Shown here: positions 11,432 through 19,464 of the stretch, piece by piece
How the letters are laid out: every line of letters begins with the position of its first letter
How positions within the stretch are numbered: the first letter of the stretch is position 1
Source: Herbaspirillum sp.
Lineage (GTDB): Bacteria; Pseudomonadota; Gammaproteobacteria; Burkholderiales; Burkholderiaceae_D
Direction of reading: 5' to 3'
Assembly: GCA_028292625.1 (NCBI GenBank)
Contig: JAQGLY010000083.1
Location: 1-36,845 of the forward strand
DNA length: 36,845 nt
The notes under the pieces: generated by a model
Database searches by the model: none
Seen by the model: the letters and a program-made list of their open reading frames with translations, nothing else
Told to the model about the DNA's origin: nothing
Program-made: the position numbers and the translations under genes

Positions 11432-12802
11432 TCAGCGGGCGGCCTCCGCCAATTCGCGGGCAAGTTTGTTGTGGCGTTCGCGCAACACGCCCGAATCGAC
11501 CGTGACGCAGTGGCCTTCCCGCACGACGACCTTGCCGTTGATGATACTCCAGGCGACATTGGCCGGGTTGCAGAACACCAGTGCGGCGACGGGGTCGTGC
11601 AGCGCCCCGGCATAATCGATGCGGTTCATGTCGAACAGCACGATATCGGCCGACATGCCCGGCCGTATGGCGCCGATGTCGTCCCGGCCCAGCACCTTCG
11701 CTCCGCCCAGGGTGGCGATCTCCAAAGCCTGCCGCGCCGTCATCGCATCCGGCCCGAAACCCACCCGCTGCAATAACATCGCCTGTCTGACTTCGCCCAG
11801 CAGATGGCCGCCGTCGTTGGAGGCCGAACCGTCCACGCCGAGGCCGACGGATACGCCGGCATCGATCATTTTTCGGACCGGCGCGATGCCGGAACCCAGT
11901 CGCATATTGGAACACGGACAATGCGCGACGCCGGTGCCGGTCCGCGCGAACAGGTCGATGCCGGCGGCGTCCAGTTGCACGCAGTGGGCATGCCAGACGT
12001 CGTGGCCGACCAATCCGCAATCTTCCGCATATTGGGCGGGCGTCATATTGAATTTTTCACGGCTGTACGCAACGTCGCTGATATTTTCCGCCACATGCGT
12101 GTGCAGCGATAGCTTATGGCTGCGCGCCAGACTGGCGGATTCGCGCATCAGGTCGCGCGACACCGTGAACGGCGAACAGGGCGCCACCACGATGCGCAGC
12201 ATCGCATGGCGGCTGTAGTCGTGATAGGTCTCGATCACGCGTTGCGTGTCATGCAGAATATCGTTTTCATTTTCCACCACCCGGTCCGGCGGCAAGCCGC
12301 CCTTGGACTGGCCTATGCTCATCGAGCCGCGCGCGGCGTGGAAGCGCATGCCGATTTGCTGCGCGGCCTCGATGCTGTCGTCGAGGCGGCAGGCGTCGGG
12401 ATAGATGTACAGATGATCGCTGCTGGTGGTGCAGCCCGACATGATCAATTCGTTCATCGCCGTTAGCGTCGAAGTGTGGATCATCTGCGGCGTCAGATTG
12501 GCCCAGATCGGATAGAGATTGGTCAGCCAGTTGAAAAGCTCGCCGTTTTGCGCCGCCGGTATGACGCGCGTCAGACTCTGATACATATGGTGATGCGTAT
12601 TGATCAGTCCCGGCAGGACGACATGACCACTGGCGTCGATGACTTCGCCGGCTTGTTCCGCGAGATGCAGCAGATCGGCGCTGCCGCCGACCTGCTCGAT
12701 CACGTTGTTTCGAACAAAAACGGCGCCATCGGGGATTTCTTCCCGGGCGTCGTTCATTGTGACGAGGACTTTGGCGTGCTTGATCAGTAGCGTTCGGTTC
12801 AT
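11432..12802 (-). CDS. 8-oxoguanine deaminase (amidohydrolase superfamily)
   Basis: Likely hydrolyses 8-oxoguanine to urate and ammonia, clearing an oxidised base. The protein has 456 residues. An N-terminal beta-sandwich strand set is followed by the TIM-barrel metal motif NTHHHMYQ with His70 and His72. HTHVAEN carries a further His, and GLGVDGSASNDGG carries the metal-binding Asp. The combination with PAAQNGELFNWL and APCSPFTVS is that of the 8-oxoguanine deaminase/hydroxyatrazine hydrolase group; the former is favoured because the family is common in this taxon, but a related s-triazine or cytosine-like substrate is possible. The start at 12802 is chosen because a longer frame from 12922 adds a proline-rich non-conserved leader. 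It is divergent from ppk2. Confidence 0.85.
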   Translation of the reverse strand: MNRTLLIKHAKVLVTMNDAREEIPDGAVFVRNNVIEQVGGSADLLHLAEQAGEVIDASGHVVLPGLINTHHHMYQSLTRVIPAAQNGELFNWLTNLYPIWANLTPQMIHTSTLTAMNELIMSGCTTSSDHLYIYPDACRLDDSIEAAQQIGMRFHAARGSMSIGQSKGGLPPDRVVENENDILHDTQRVIETYHDYSRHAMLRIVVAPCSPFTVSRDLMRESASLARSHKLSLHTHVAENISDVAYSREKFNMTPAQYAEDCGLVGHDVWHAHCVQLDAAGIDLFARTGTGVAHCPCSNMRLGSGIAPVRKMIDAGVSVGLGVDGSASNDGGHLLGEVRQAMLLQRVGFGPDAMTARQALEIATLGGAKVLGRDDIGAIRPGMSADIVLFDMNRIDYAGALHDPVAALVFCNPANVAWSIINGKVVVREGHCVTVDSGVLRERHNKLARELAEAAR

Positions 12803-13094
12803 GGTTGTTTTTTTAGTTCCAAGGGTGGGCGGCGGTACCGGAGCGGGGCCCGGCATGCCGACTGGGGTGAAATCGATGCCGACCGGTTCTTTTTCGGCCG
12901 CCGCGACCCATTCGCAGGGCATCGCTACCTATGCAAGGCTCATGCCAGATCAGATAGCGGCATGTATATTGCCTTTAATTCTTGCCGGAAACGCAGCCCC
13001 AGGCTGCCCTCCGGCGTCACGGTCCAGTCACATTTCAAGGGTAGATTTCGGCCGGCAAGCCTACAATCTCGATTCAAACAAAAAGGATACAGTC
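12803..13094. other. divergent intergenic region between 8-oxoguanine deaminase and ppk2
   Basis: No credible gene is present; the open frames across it are extensions of the flanking genes or shadows. A TACAAT at 13062-13067 could be the -10 box for the polyphosphate kinase gene, but I see no matching -35. Confidence 0.5.
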
Positions 13095-14012
13095 GTGAAG
13101 TTAACCGAACAGGAAGTCATCAGCCGCATTCGGCTCGATCTTGCCGATAGCTATGACGAAGAGATGGAGCTGGAGATGGACGACCGTTCCTTGGCGTGGC
13201 TGGAGGAAGAAGCATCGGTCGGCCACGATGCGGAGGAACGGGAGCGGCGGCGCTTGTATTTCCGGGAACTGTTCCGTTTGCAGGGCGAGCTGGTGAAGTT
13301 GCAGGATTGGGTGGTGCATACCGGACACAAGGTCGTGATCCTGTTTGAAGGGCGCGACGCCGCCGGAAAGGGTGGCGTCATCAAACGCATCACGCAGCGG
13401 CTCAACCCGCGCGTGTGTCGCGTGGCGGCGCTGCCGGCCCCGAACGATCGCGAACGTACCCAATGGTACTTTCAGCGGTATGTGTCGCATCTGCCGGCGG
13501 CCGGCGAGATCGTGCTGTTCGACCGCAGCTGGTATAACCGGGCCGGCGTCGAGCGCGTCATGAATTTCTGCACCGACGAACAGTACGAAGAATTTTTCCG
13601 CACCGTTCCCGAGTTTGAAAGGATGCTGGTGAGATCCGGGATTCAGTTGGTCAAATACTGGTTTTCCATTTCCGACGAAGAGCAGCATCTGCGCTTTCTG
13701 GGGCGCATTCACGATCCGCTCAAGCAATGGAAGTTGAGCCCCATGGATCTGGAATCACGCCGCAGGTGGGAGGAATACACGAAGGCGAAGGAAATCATGC
13801 TGGAGCGCACCCACATTCAGGAAGCGCCGTGGTGGGTGGTGCAGGCGGTCGACAAGAAAAAGGCCAGACTCAATTGCATTAATCATTTATTGGGCCTGAT
13901 GCCTTACGAAGAGATCACGCATCCGTCCATCGCATTACCGCAGCGCGAACATAACGAAGATTACGTACGGCGTCCGGTGCCGTCGGAAATCATCGTTCCG
14001 GAGATCTATTAG
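13095..14012 (+). CDS. ppk2: polyphosphate kinase 2, single-domain class I
   Basis: Transfers phosphate between polyphosphate and nucleotides (typically ADP/GDP to ATP/GTP). The protein has 305 residues, the usual size for one PPK2 domain with a short acidic N-terminal extension (DEEMELEMDD). The P-loop GRDAAGKGG at 86-94 is followed by RVAALPAPNDRERTQWYFQRY. The Walker B block FDRSWYNRAGVE carries Asp143, and the lid region FSISDEEQHLRFLGR is present. The start is a GTG at 13095 with AAGGA 7 nt upstream, inside an open frame that reaches much farther left without homology. Likely cytosolic; it links the polyphosphate store to nucleotide supply. The nucleotide preference cannot be settled from sequence. 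Confidence 0.92.
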   Translation: MKLTEQEVISRIRLDLADSYDEEMELEMDDRSLAWLEEEASVGHDAEERERRRLYFRELFRLQGELVKLQDWVVHTGHKVVILFEGRDAAGKGGVIKRITQRLNPRVCRVAALPAPNDRERTQWYFQRYVSHLPAAGEIVLFDRSWYNRAGVERVMNFCTDEQYEEFFRTVPEFERMLVRSGIQLVKYWFSISDEEQHLRFLGRIHDPLKQWKLSPMDLESRRRWEEYTKAKEIMLERTHIQEAPWWVVQAVDKKKARLNCINHLLGLMPYEEITHPSIALPQREHNEDYVRRPVPSEIIVPEIY

Positions 14013-14030
14013 ATCACTAACGGACCGGCA

Positions 14031-14053
14031 CCGCGCTCCGATACGGAGCGCGG
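14031..14053. terminator. Perfect hairpin between convergent ppk2 and MFS genes
   Basis: Arms CCGCGCTCCG (14031-14040) and CGGAGCGCGG (14044-14053) form a perfect 10-bp stem with loop ATA. There is no T run on either strand, so it is a candidate bidirectional 3'-end structure rather than a classical terminator. Confidence 0.5.
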
Positions 14054-14079
14054 CATGCACGGTAATCCACTTAATCCGC

Positions 14080-15378
14080 TCAGACCGGAAGTTTCTTTTC
14101 GTAATTGATACAGGTCGAGCACAAGAACAGGCCGATCCCGGCGCCGGTAAACACCATCAGCGCGAGAAAGTACGAACCGGTCAGCTGGACGATCAATCCA
14201 ACCGCCAGCGGCACGCAAACGCCGCCGATATTTCCCCCCAGATTCATGGTGCCGCCGAGCAGGCCGACCTTGTCGCGGGTGCCCAGTATCGACGGGATGC
14301 TCCAGTACAAACCTGTCCAGCGCTGAAAAAACAAGGTGATCGACAGCAGCACGACCGTCAGCGCCGGCCCCGTCGTATAGGCCACGGAAAATATCGCGAT
14401 CGTCACCACGATCGACGCGAAACCCAGCAGGCTGCGCATGACCTTGTTCGGCGATCCGCCCGCGCTCTTCCATTTGTCCGATATATATCCGCCAACCAGT
14501 TCGCCGACGAATCCCGACATGAAGATGATGAAAGTGGCGCCGCCCATTTGCTTGATGTCGAAGCCGTGCACCTTGCTCAGGTAATTCGGCATCCATGTCA
14601 ACAATCCGTAGAACACGACGTTCGAACACATGTAGCCGAAGAACATCAGCCAGACGGAGCGATACTTGAACAGATCGAGCGACCGCCCGCTCAGATTGGC
14701 GGGCTGCTGGCTGAATTCGATCGCGCGCGCGTTTTCGATGTACACAGCCTCGGCTTCGTTGACATCCTTATGCTCGCGCGGACTGTTGCGAATATAGCGC
14801 CAGGCGAACAGGCCGGCCACCACGGTGCCGACGCCGGCGACGACGAAGGCCATGCGCCACGATCCCAGCGTTCCGATCAGCCATGCGATGATGACCGCTC
14901 CCAACGCCGCCCCCAGCGGTGCGCCGCCGTCCAGCAAGGTGGCGCCGCGGCCTCTTTCATTCTGCGTCATCCAGATGGCGTTCAGCTTGCCGCCGGCAGG
15001 GTAGATCGGCGCTTCGGCCGCACCCAGGCCGAAACGGGTCAACAGCAGCGCGGTGGCATTGGTGCACATGCCGGCGATCCCCTGACAAGCGCCCCAGCAT
15101 ATCGCCGCGCAAGCGATCACGATGCGCGGCTTGAAACGGTCGGCCAACATGCCGCCGGGGATCTGCATCAATGCATAGGTCCAGAAAAACGAACTGAGCA
15201 GCAAACCCTGCATGGCCGGGCCCAAATCGAAATCCTTTGCGATCAATGGCATCGCCACCGACAAGGAAGCCCGATCGATATAGTTGATCGCCACCAGAGA
15301 TAACAACATAAAGAAAATCTTCCACCGCACCGCTGTCTTGGGCTCATCGACTGCCGCGGTTTCCATTGGAACGCTCAT
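14080..15378 (-). CDS. MFS transporter, anion:cation symporter (ACS) family
   Basis: A proton-coupled uptake carrier of 432 residues with 12 predicted membrane helices. The first helix region ends in NYIDRASLSVAMPLI. The family loop GGMLADRFKPR lies between helices 2 and 3, and FFQRWTGLYWSIPSILG and GGTMNLGGNIGGV occur in the second half. These are typical of the ACS group, whose members import organic anions such as tartrate, phthalate, hexuronates and 4-hydroxyphenylacetate. The start at 15378 has GGAGGG about 5-6 nt upstream. It lies 104 nt downstream of the racemase-GAF gene on the same strand and probably shares its transcript. Given the tartrate/malate-type dehydrogenase across the divergent promoter region, a hydroxy- or dicarboxylate is the best guess for substrate. 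Confidence 0.9.
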   Translation of the reverse strand: MSVPMETAAVDEPKTAVRWKIFFMLLSLVAINYIDRASLSVAMPLIAKDFDLGPAMQGLLLSSFFWTYALMQIPGGMLADRFKPRIVIACAAICWGACQGIAGMCTNATALLLTRFGLGAAEAPIYPAGGKLNAIWMTQNERGRGATLLDGGAPLGAALGAVIIAWLIGTLGSWRMAFVVAGVGTVVAGLFAWRYIRNSPREHKDVNEAEAVYIENARAIEFSQQPANLSGRSLDLFKYRSVWLMFFGYMCSNVVFYGLLTWMPNYLSKVHGFDIKQMGGATFIIFMSGFVGELVGGYISDKWKSAGGSPNKVMRSLLGFASIVVTIAIFSVAYTTGPALTVVLLSITLFFQRWTGLYWSIPSILGTRDKVGLLGGTMNLGGNIGGVCVPLAVGLIVQLTGSYFLALMVFTGAGIGLFLCSTCINYEKKLPV

Positions 15379-15482
15379 GGTCTTCCCTCCGATTTCATTG
15401 TTTGAATTTGAATGGGGAAAGCGCCCGCCGCGCTTCCTTGATTCGCTCTTGACGTTTTAATGCCTCCGGCTTGTGAAGATAT

Positions 15483-16709
15483 TTACTGCGCGAAACTGGC
15501 CCAGCTGTGTTGCTCCAATACTTGGCGCACGCGATCGGCCGCGGTTTGCAGCGCGGCGACGTCGGCATCGCTCCAGAGGCGCGTACCCGGCACGTAATGG
15601 ACCGAAATCCAGCCGATGACCTCGTCGTCCTTCGACGTCAGGCCGATCAGCATCTGCGCCTTGACGCCGTAGACCTGCATCAATGCCTTGGGCGGCTTGA
15701 CCGCCGCATTGGCGCAATCGTTCTGAACCAGCGGCTTGCGCTCGGCTTCCAGCCACTGGACCGTCGCCAGGCTGCGTTGATTCAACGACGAATTGAGCTT
15801 CAGTTCGGCGATGCCCGGCGCGACGGCTTCGGCGCATACGGTATCGACCTGGCAGTTGTGCGCGGGAATATCGATGCGCAAGGTGGTGCGGCTGCCGTCG
15901 GTGACTTGGCGCAATGTCGCCATGATCTGCTCCAGTTCGGCCAGCACCGGATTGTCCCTGAGCAATCTGCCCCAGCCGTGCAATGGCACGTCGATGCCGG
16001 TCATCTGCAGCGCCTTCCACAAGGTCACCGCGATGCTGTCGAAAATCGGCTTGCCCAGTTCCGCTTCCATCTCGCCGAGCACAACGGTGGCCGGCAGATT
16101 GGTGCAGGCGACCACGATGCATTCGGCGTCAGGCGAGTCCGCATCGCGCAGCAATTGCTTGATGCGGGCAAACGGCGTATTGCCGATCAAGATATTGTCC
16201 GTTTCATGAAGCAGGGCGGATTTGACCGCGGTGAATCCCTGCTTGCCGTAAGTCTCGACGATCTTGCGGGTAGGCTCCTCCACATACGGCACCGCCAGGC
16301 CGAATCGCTTGATGCCGTAGTGCTTCAGCACATCCACCTGGGCCAGAGAGGAGGTTGACGCCGGCACCCCCGTCACCCGCCGGATTTCATCGCACAGCGT
16401 CACATCGGCTTCGAGTCCTTCGCCGGTCCAGCTGCCGGAGGTGCCGTTCCACAGAATGGCGTCCATGCCGCCATCGGCCAGCAGCGTGGCCGCGTCGACC
16501 ATTTTCTGCGTTTGGAACTGATTGACGTCGTGGCTGCCGAGCGTCAGCTTCTTTACCGGAACCCGGCTGTAATGCGTCGAAATACGTTCGCTGATTTGCT
16601 CCGTCATTGCCATTGTCAGAGGCTCCAGCGCCGTATTCGACGACGGTGTGATGAAACCTATTTTTTTCAGGTCCTTGAAGCTTGCCAGCGTTTTCGTTTT
16701 GCTACCCAT
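15483..16709 (-). CDS. Asp/Glu racemase-superfamily enzyme (maleate isomerase / AMDase-like) fused to a GAF domain
   Basis: A two-domain protein of 408 residues. Residues 15-250 form an Asp/Glu racemase-type fold of the maleate isomerase/arylmalonate decarboxylase branch: GFITPSSNTALEP near 18-30, LWNGTSGSW near 87-94 and IVVACTNLPA near 198-207. The first catalytic position, a Cys in racemases and maleate isomerase, is Gly89 followed by Thr-Ser. The second is Cys202. That Gly/Cys pair is the arrangement of arylmalonate decarboxylase. Residues about 265-400 resemble a GAF domain (PPKALMQVYGV, DEVIGWISVHYVPG, then WSDADVAALQTAADRV). The start has GGGGAGGA upstream. The reaction is unknown; a decarboxylase or isomerase acting on a C4-like acid is inferred from context. 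Confidence 0.82.
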   Translation of the reverse strand: MGSKTKTLASFKDLKKIGFITPSSNTALEPLTMAMTEQISERISTHYSRVPVKKLTLGSHDVNQFQTQKMVDAATLLADGGMDAILWNGTSGSWTGEGLEADVTLCDEIRRVTGVPASTSSLAQVDVLKHYGIKRFGLAVPYVEEPTRKIVETYGKQGFTAVKSALLHETDNILIGNTPFARIKQLLRDADSPDAECIVVACTNLPATVVLGEMEAELGKPIFDSIAVTLWKALQMTGIDVPLHGWGRLLRDNPVLAELEQIMATLRQVTDGSRTTLRIDIPAHNCQVDTVCAEAVAPGIAELKLNSSLNQRSLATVQWLEAERKPLVQNDCANAAVKPPKALMQVYGVKAQMLIGLTSKDDEVIGWISVHYVPGTRLWSDADVAALQTAADRVRQVLEQHSWASFAQ

Positions 16710-17061
16710 GACGTTTCCTCCCCAGGTACTGTGTCGGACAATATGTCAACATGCATGAGCCAATTGTAGTGTCGATAATTAGCAGCGTAATCGGTCAATG
16801 CGTGAATCAATAAGACACGGATCGTAAATTGTTCGGGGATTGCTGGCGAACCGTTGCCGCAGGGCATCTCGCGCGAAATGTCCTGTTGTGCGACATCATG
16901 CGGCGCATACCATCTGCGAATGATTGTTCACCTTTCGTAATTGATGGGATCACACAAATGAACGCTATGCCGCCTCTCCTGCGCGCTATTATTTATTCAA
17001 ACCGATCGGATACGCTAACCGGGCTTGATCGATAGAGCCTTTTTCAAAAAGAGAACTCCTT
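16710..17061. promoter_or_regulatory. 352-bp divergent promoter region of the catabolic locus
   Basis: It separates the racemase-GAF/MFS transcript (left, - strand) from the dehydrogenase transcript (right, + strand). No gene is convincing inside; one 68-codon frame at 16829 lacks family features. It is AT-richer than the flanks. The LysR gene at 20533 is the obvious candidate regulator of both directions, but I could not assign a definite LysR site or -35/-10 pair. A short inverted repeat (CTTTTT, C, AAAAAG) lies about 10 nt before the dehydrogenase start. Confidence 0.5.
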
Positions 17062-18141
17062 ATGAAGACACATAAAATCGCGGTAATCGCCGGCGACGGC
17101 ATCGGCAAGGAAGTCACGCCGGAAGGCATGCGGGTAGTGGAAGCCGCCGCGCGCCGGTTTGGCATTCAACTGGAATTCACGGTGATGGAATGGGCCAATT
17201 GCGACTACTATCAGCAGCATGGCGAGATGATGCCGGCCGATTGGTACGAACAGTTGATGCCGTTCGAGGCGATCTATTTCGGCGCGGTGGGCTGGCCGGC
17301 GATTGTGCCGGATCATATTTCGCTGTGGGGCTCCCTGCTGCGCTTCCGGCGCGACTTTTCCCAATACGTCAACCTGCGTCCGGTACGCCTGATGCCGGGC
17401 GTACCTTCCCCGCTGGCAGGGAAAAAGCCGGGCGACATCGATTTCTATGTGGTGCGCGAAAACACCGAGGGAGAATATTCGTCGGTCGGCGGCCGCATGT
17501 TCGAAGGAACCGACCGCGAATTCGTGATGCAGGAAAGCGTGTTTACGCGTCAGGGCACCGATAGAATCCTCGATTTCGCCTTCAATCTGGCGCAGAGCCG
17601 GCCTAAAAAACATCTGACATCGGCCACCAAGTCCAACGGCATCGCCATCACCATGCCATATTGGGATGAACGCGTCGAAGCCATGGCGAAACACTATCCG
17701 GACGTGTGCTGGGACAAATATCACATCGATATCCTGGCGGCGCGTTTTGTATTGAGTCCCGAACGCTTCGACGTGGTGGTCGCCTCCAATCTGTTCGGCG
17801 ATATCTTGTCCGACCTGGGACCGGCCTGCACCGGCACCATCGGCATCGCCCCATCGGCCAATCTGAATCCCGAGCGGAATTTTCCTTCGCTGTTCGAACC
17901 GGTGCATGGTTCGGCGCCCGATATCTACGGCAAGAACATCGCCAACCCGATTGCGATGGTCTGGTCCGGCGCCATGATGCTCGACTTCCTCGGTAACGGC
18001 AGCGGCGTGTATCGCGAGGCGCACGACGCCATCGTGCGGGCGATCGAAACGGTGCTGGTCGACGGGCCGCGCACCTCCGATCTCGGCGGTAGTGCGAATA
18101 CCACCGAAGTCGGCAAGGCCATCGCTGCCGTATTGGCATAA
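17062..18141 (+). CDS. tartrate dehydrogenase / D-malate dehydrogenase (decarboxylating)
   Basis: An NAD-dependent beta-decarboxylating dehydrogenase of the isocitrate/isopropylmalate family, 359 residues. The N-terminal [13 protein letters not shown], the substrate-loop block [21 protein letters not shown], and [13 protein letters not shown] with the metal-binding aspartates are all intact. [11 protein letters not shown] is the nucleotide loop. FGAVGWP and [23 protein letters not shown] are the form seen in TtuC/DmlA enzymes rather than in LeuB. These act on L-/meso-tartrate and D-malate. The start is the ATG at 17062 with a weak purine-rich site (AAAAAGAGAAC). It is first in a + strand unit of dehydrogenase, imidase-like enzyme, CxxC protein and CobW, with a TtuA/DmlR-type LysR gene at the end, a pairing that supports the tartrate/malate assignment. 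Confidence 0.9.
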   Translation: MKTHKIAVIAGDGIGKEVTPEGMRVVEAAARRFGIQLEFTVMEWANCDYYQQHGEMMPADWYEQLMPFEAIYFGAVGWPAIVPDHISLWGSLLRFRRDFSQYVNLRPVRLMPGVPSPLAGKKPGDIDFYVVRENTEGEYSSVGGRMFEGTDREFVMQESVFTRQGTDRILDFAFNLAQSRPKKHLTSATKSNGIAITMPYWDERVEAMAKHYPDVCWDKYHIDILAARFVLSPERFDVVVASNLFGDILSDLGPACTGTIGIAPSANLNPERNFPSLFEPVHGSAPDIYGKNIANPIAMVWSGAMMLDFLGNGSGVYREAHDAIVRAIETVLVDGPRTSDLGGSANTTEVGKAIAAVLA

Positions 18142-18159
18142 TGTCCGAGCCGTCTTCGC

Positions 18160-18183
18160 CGCCGGCCGCCTGTTGCGCCGGCG
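18160..18183 (+). other. hairpin in the dehydrogenase-imidase intergenic gap
   Basis: Arms CGCCGGC (18160-18166) and GCCGGCG (18177-18183) flank a 10-nt loop. It is possibly an mRNA-processing or attenuation element; no T run follows. Confidence 0.35.
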
Positions 18184-18244
18184 AACCCGACGCGCGCGAG
18201 CTCCAGGATTTACCACCTTAACATTGACTTTGGAGGGGCACCAA

Positions 18245-19123
18245 ATGGCAAAAGAAATTCTATGCGGTTTCGGCGTGGATGTAGATGCGGTGGCCGGTTG
18301 GCTTGGATCTTACGGCGGAGAAGATTCCCCTGACGATATTTCGCGCGGCCTGTTCGCCGGAGAAGTCGGCGCGCCGCGCCTGCTCAAACTTTTCGAACGG
18401 ATGCAGATCCAGACCACCTGGTTCATCCCCGGCCATTCGATTGAAACCTTTCCGGAACAGATGCAGGCGGTGGCGGCGGCAGGCCATGAAATCGGCATTC
18501 ATGGCTATTCGCACGAAAACCCGATCGCGATGACGCGCCAGCAGGAAGCGGCGGTGCTCGATAAAAGCATCGAACTGGTCACCAAACTCGCCGGCCGCAA
18601 GCCGACCGGTTATGTCGCACCGTGGTGGGAGTTCAGCAATGTCACCAACGAACTGCTGATCGAACACGGCATTCGCTACGATCACAGCCTGATGCACCAT
18701 GATTTCCAGCCTTATCGCGTTCGCGTCGGGGACCAGTGGACCAAGATCGATTACAGCAAGCAGGCGGGAGAATGGATGAAGCCGCTGGTGCGCGGCCGTG
18801 AAACCGATTTGATCGAGATCCCCGCCAATTGGTATCTCGACGACCTGCCGCCGATGATGTTCATCAAGAAAGCGCCCAACAGCCAGGGTTTCGTCAACCC
18901 GCGGCATCTCGAAGAAATGTGGCGCGACCAGTTCGACTGGGTCTATCGGGAATACGACTACGCGGTCTTCCCGATCACCATTCATCCCGATGTCTCCGGC
19001 CGGCCGCAGGTATTGCTGATGCTGGAACGGCTGTTCGAATACATGGCCGGGCACAAGGGCGTGCGCTTCGTGCGCATGGAAGAAATGGCCGACGATTACG
19101 CGCGGCGTTTTCCGCGCGTCTGA
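18245..19123 (+). CDS. polysaccharide-deacetylase-fold hydrolase, cyclic-imidase-like
   Basis: A metal-dependent hydrolase of 292 residues with the NodB/polysaccharide-deacetylase (CE4) fold. [14 protein letters not shown] carries the N-terminal aspartates (Asp12, Asp14). [14 protein letters not shown] follows, and the metal pair H-x3-H is His86 and His90 in HGYSH. Length and the opening block resemble bacterial cyclic imide hydrolase and the PuuE allantoinase branch, which open C-N rings instead of deacetylating sugars; I rate imidase as likely but unproven. No signal peptide, so it is cytosolic, which also argues against a cell-wall deacetylase. The start at 18245 is fixed by GGAGGGG 6 nt upstream. 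It is followed after 23 nt by a small protein gene coupled to a CobW metal chaperone. Confidence 0.83.
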   Translation: MAKEILCGFGVDVDAVAGWLGSYGGEDSPDDISRGLFAGEVGAPRLLKLFERMQIQTTWFIPGHSIETFPEQMQAVAAAGHEIGIHGYSHENPIAMTRQQEAAVLDKSIELVTKLAGRKPTGYVAPWWEFSNVTNELLIEHGIRYDHSLMHHDFQPYRVRVGDQWTKIDYSKQAGEWMKPLVRGRETDLIEIPANWYLDDLPPMMFIKKAPNSQGFVNPRHLEEMWRDQFDWVYREYDYAVFPITIHPDVSGRPQVLLMLERLFEYMAGHKGVRFVRMEEMADDYARRFPRV

Positions 19124-19146
19124 CCGGATAACGGGCGCGGCGGGCC

Positions 19147-19464
19147 ATGTGCGGCTTATGCGGGATGCTGGGAGGCGAGGCGCATTGGTCGGATGCGGGC
19201 CGCGCGGCATCGGACGAGGACCTGACCAGGACGCGCCATCGCGAACGGCAATTGCGCGTGGCCCAGCTGAACCGGGTATTGCGCGGATTTTCCTGCACCG
19301 TGAGCGATTGGCAGGGCCATGCCTACCTGCTCAGCACCTTGACCGGCAACACTGAAATTATCGATAACCTGGCGCAGCTATGGCCGGCGGTGGAACGCTT
19401 GAGCGGCCGCATTGCCGATCCGCTCGCAGCGGATGTGCTGGCCCGTTTGCAGCCGGCATCGTGA
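19147..19464 (+). CDS. uncharacterised 105-residue protein with N-terminal CxxC
   Basis: I do not recognise a characterised family. The product begins MCGLCGMLGG, with Cys2 and Cys5 forming a CxxC pair; this also resembles the MCGI start of class II glutamine amidotransferases, but the protein is far too short to be one. The middle is rich in Arg and Glu (DEDLTRTRHRERQLR), followed by a compact hydrophobic part (GHAYLLSTLTGN, LAQLWPAVERL). No signal peptide or membrane helix. The gene is supported by position: it starts 23 nt after the imidase-like gene and its TGA overlaps the GTG start of the CobW gene by 4 nt (GTGA), so the two are translationally coupled. Metal binding or an adaptor role for CobW is a guess. 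Confidence 0.72.
   Translation: MCGLCGMLGGEAHWSDAGRAASDEDLTRTRHRERQLRVAQLNRVLRGFSCTVSDWQGHAYLLSTLTGNTEIIDNLAQLWPAVERLSGRIADPLAADVLARLQPAS

Noticed and set aside
12803..12922. N-terminal extension of the 8-oxoguanine deaminase
   Set aside because: Proline-rich and unlike the family start; the ATG at 12802 begins at the normal first beta strand.
16829..17035. 68-codon frame in the divergent region before the dehydrogenase gene
   Set aside because: No ribosome site, no hydrophobic pattern or motif, and it lies in an AT-richer regulatory region.
19147..19200. MCGLCG start read as a class II glutamine amidotransferase
   Set aside because: The protein is only 105 residues; the downstream Ntn-hydrolase motifs and the length of the family (about 200 or more residues) are missing.
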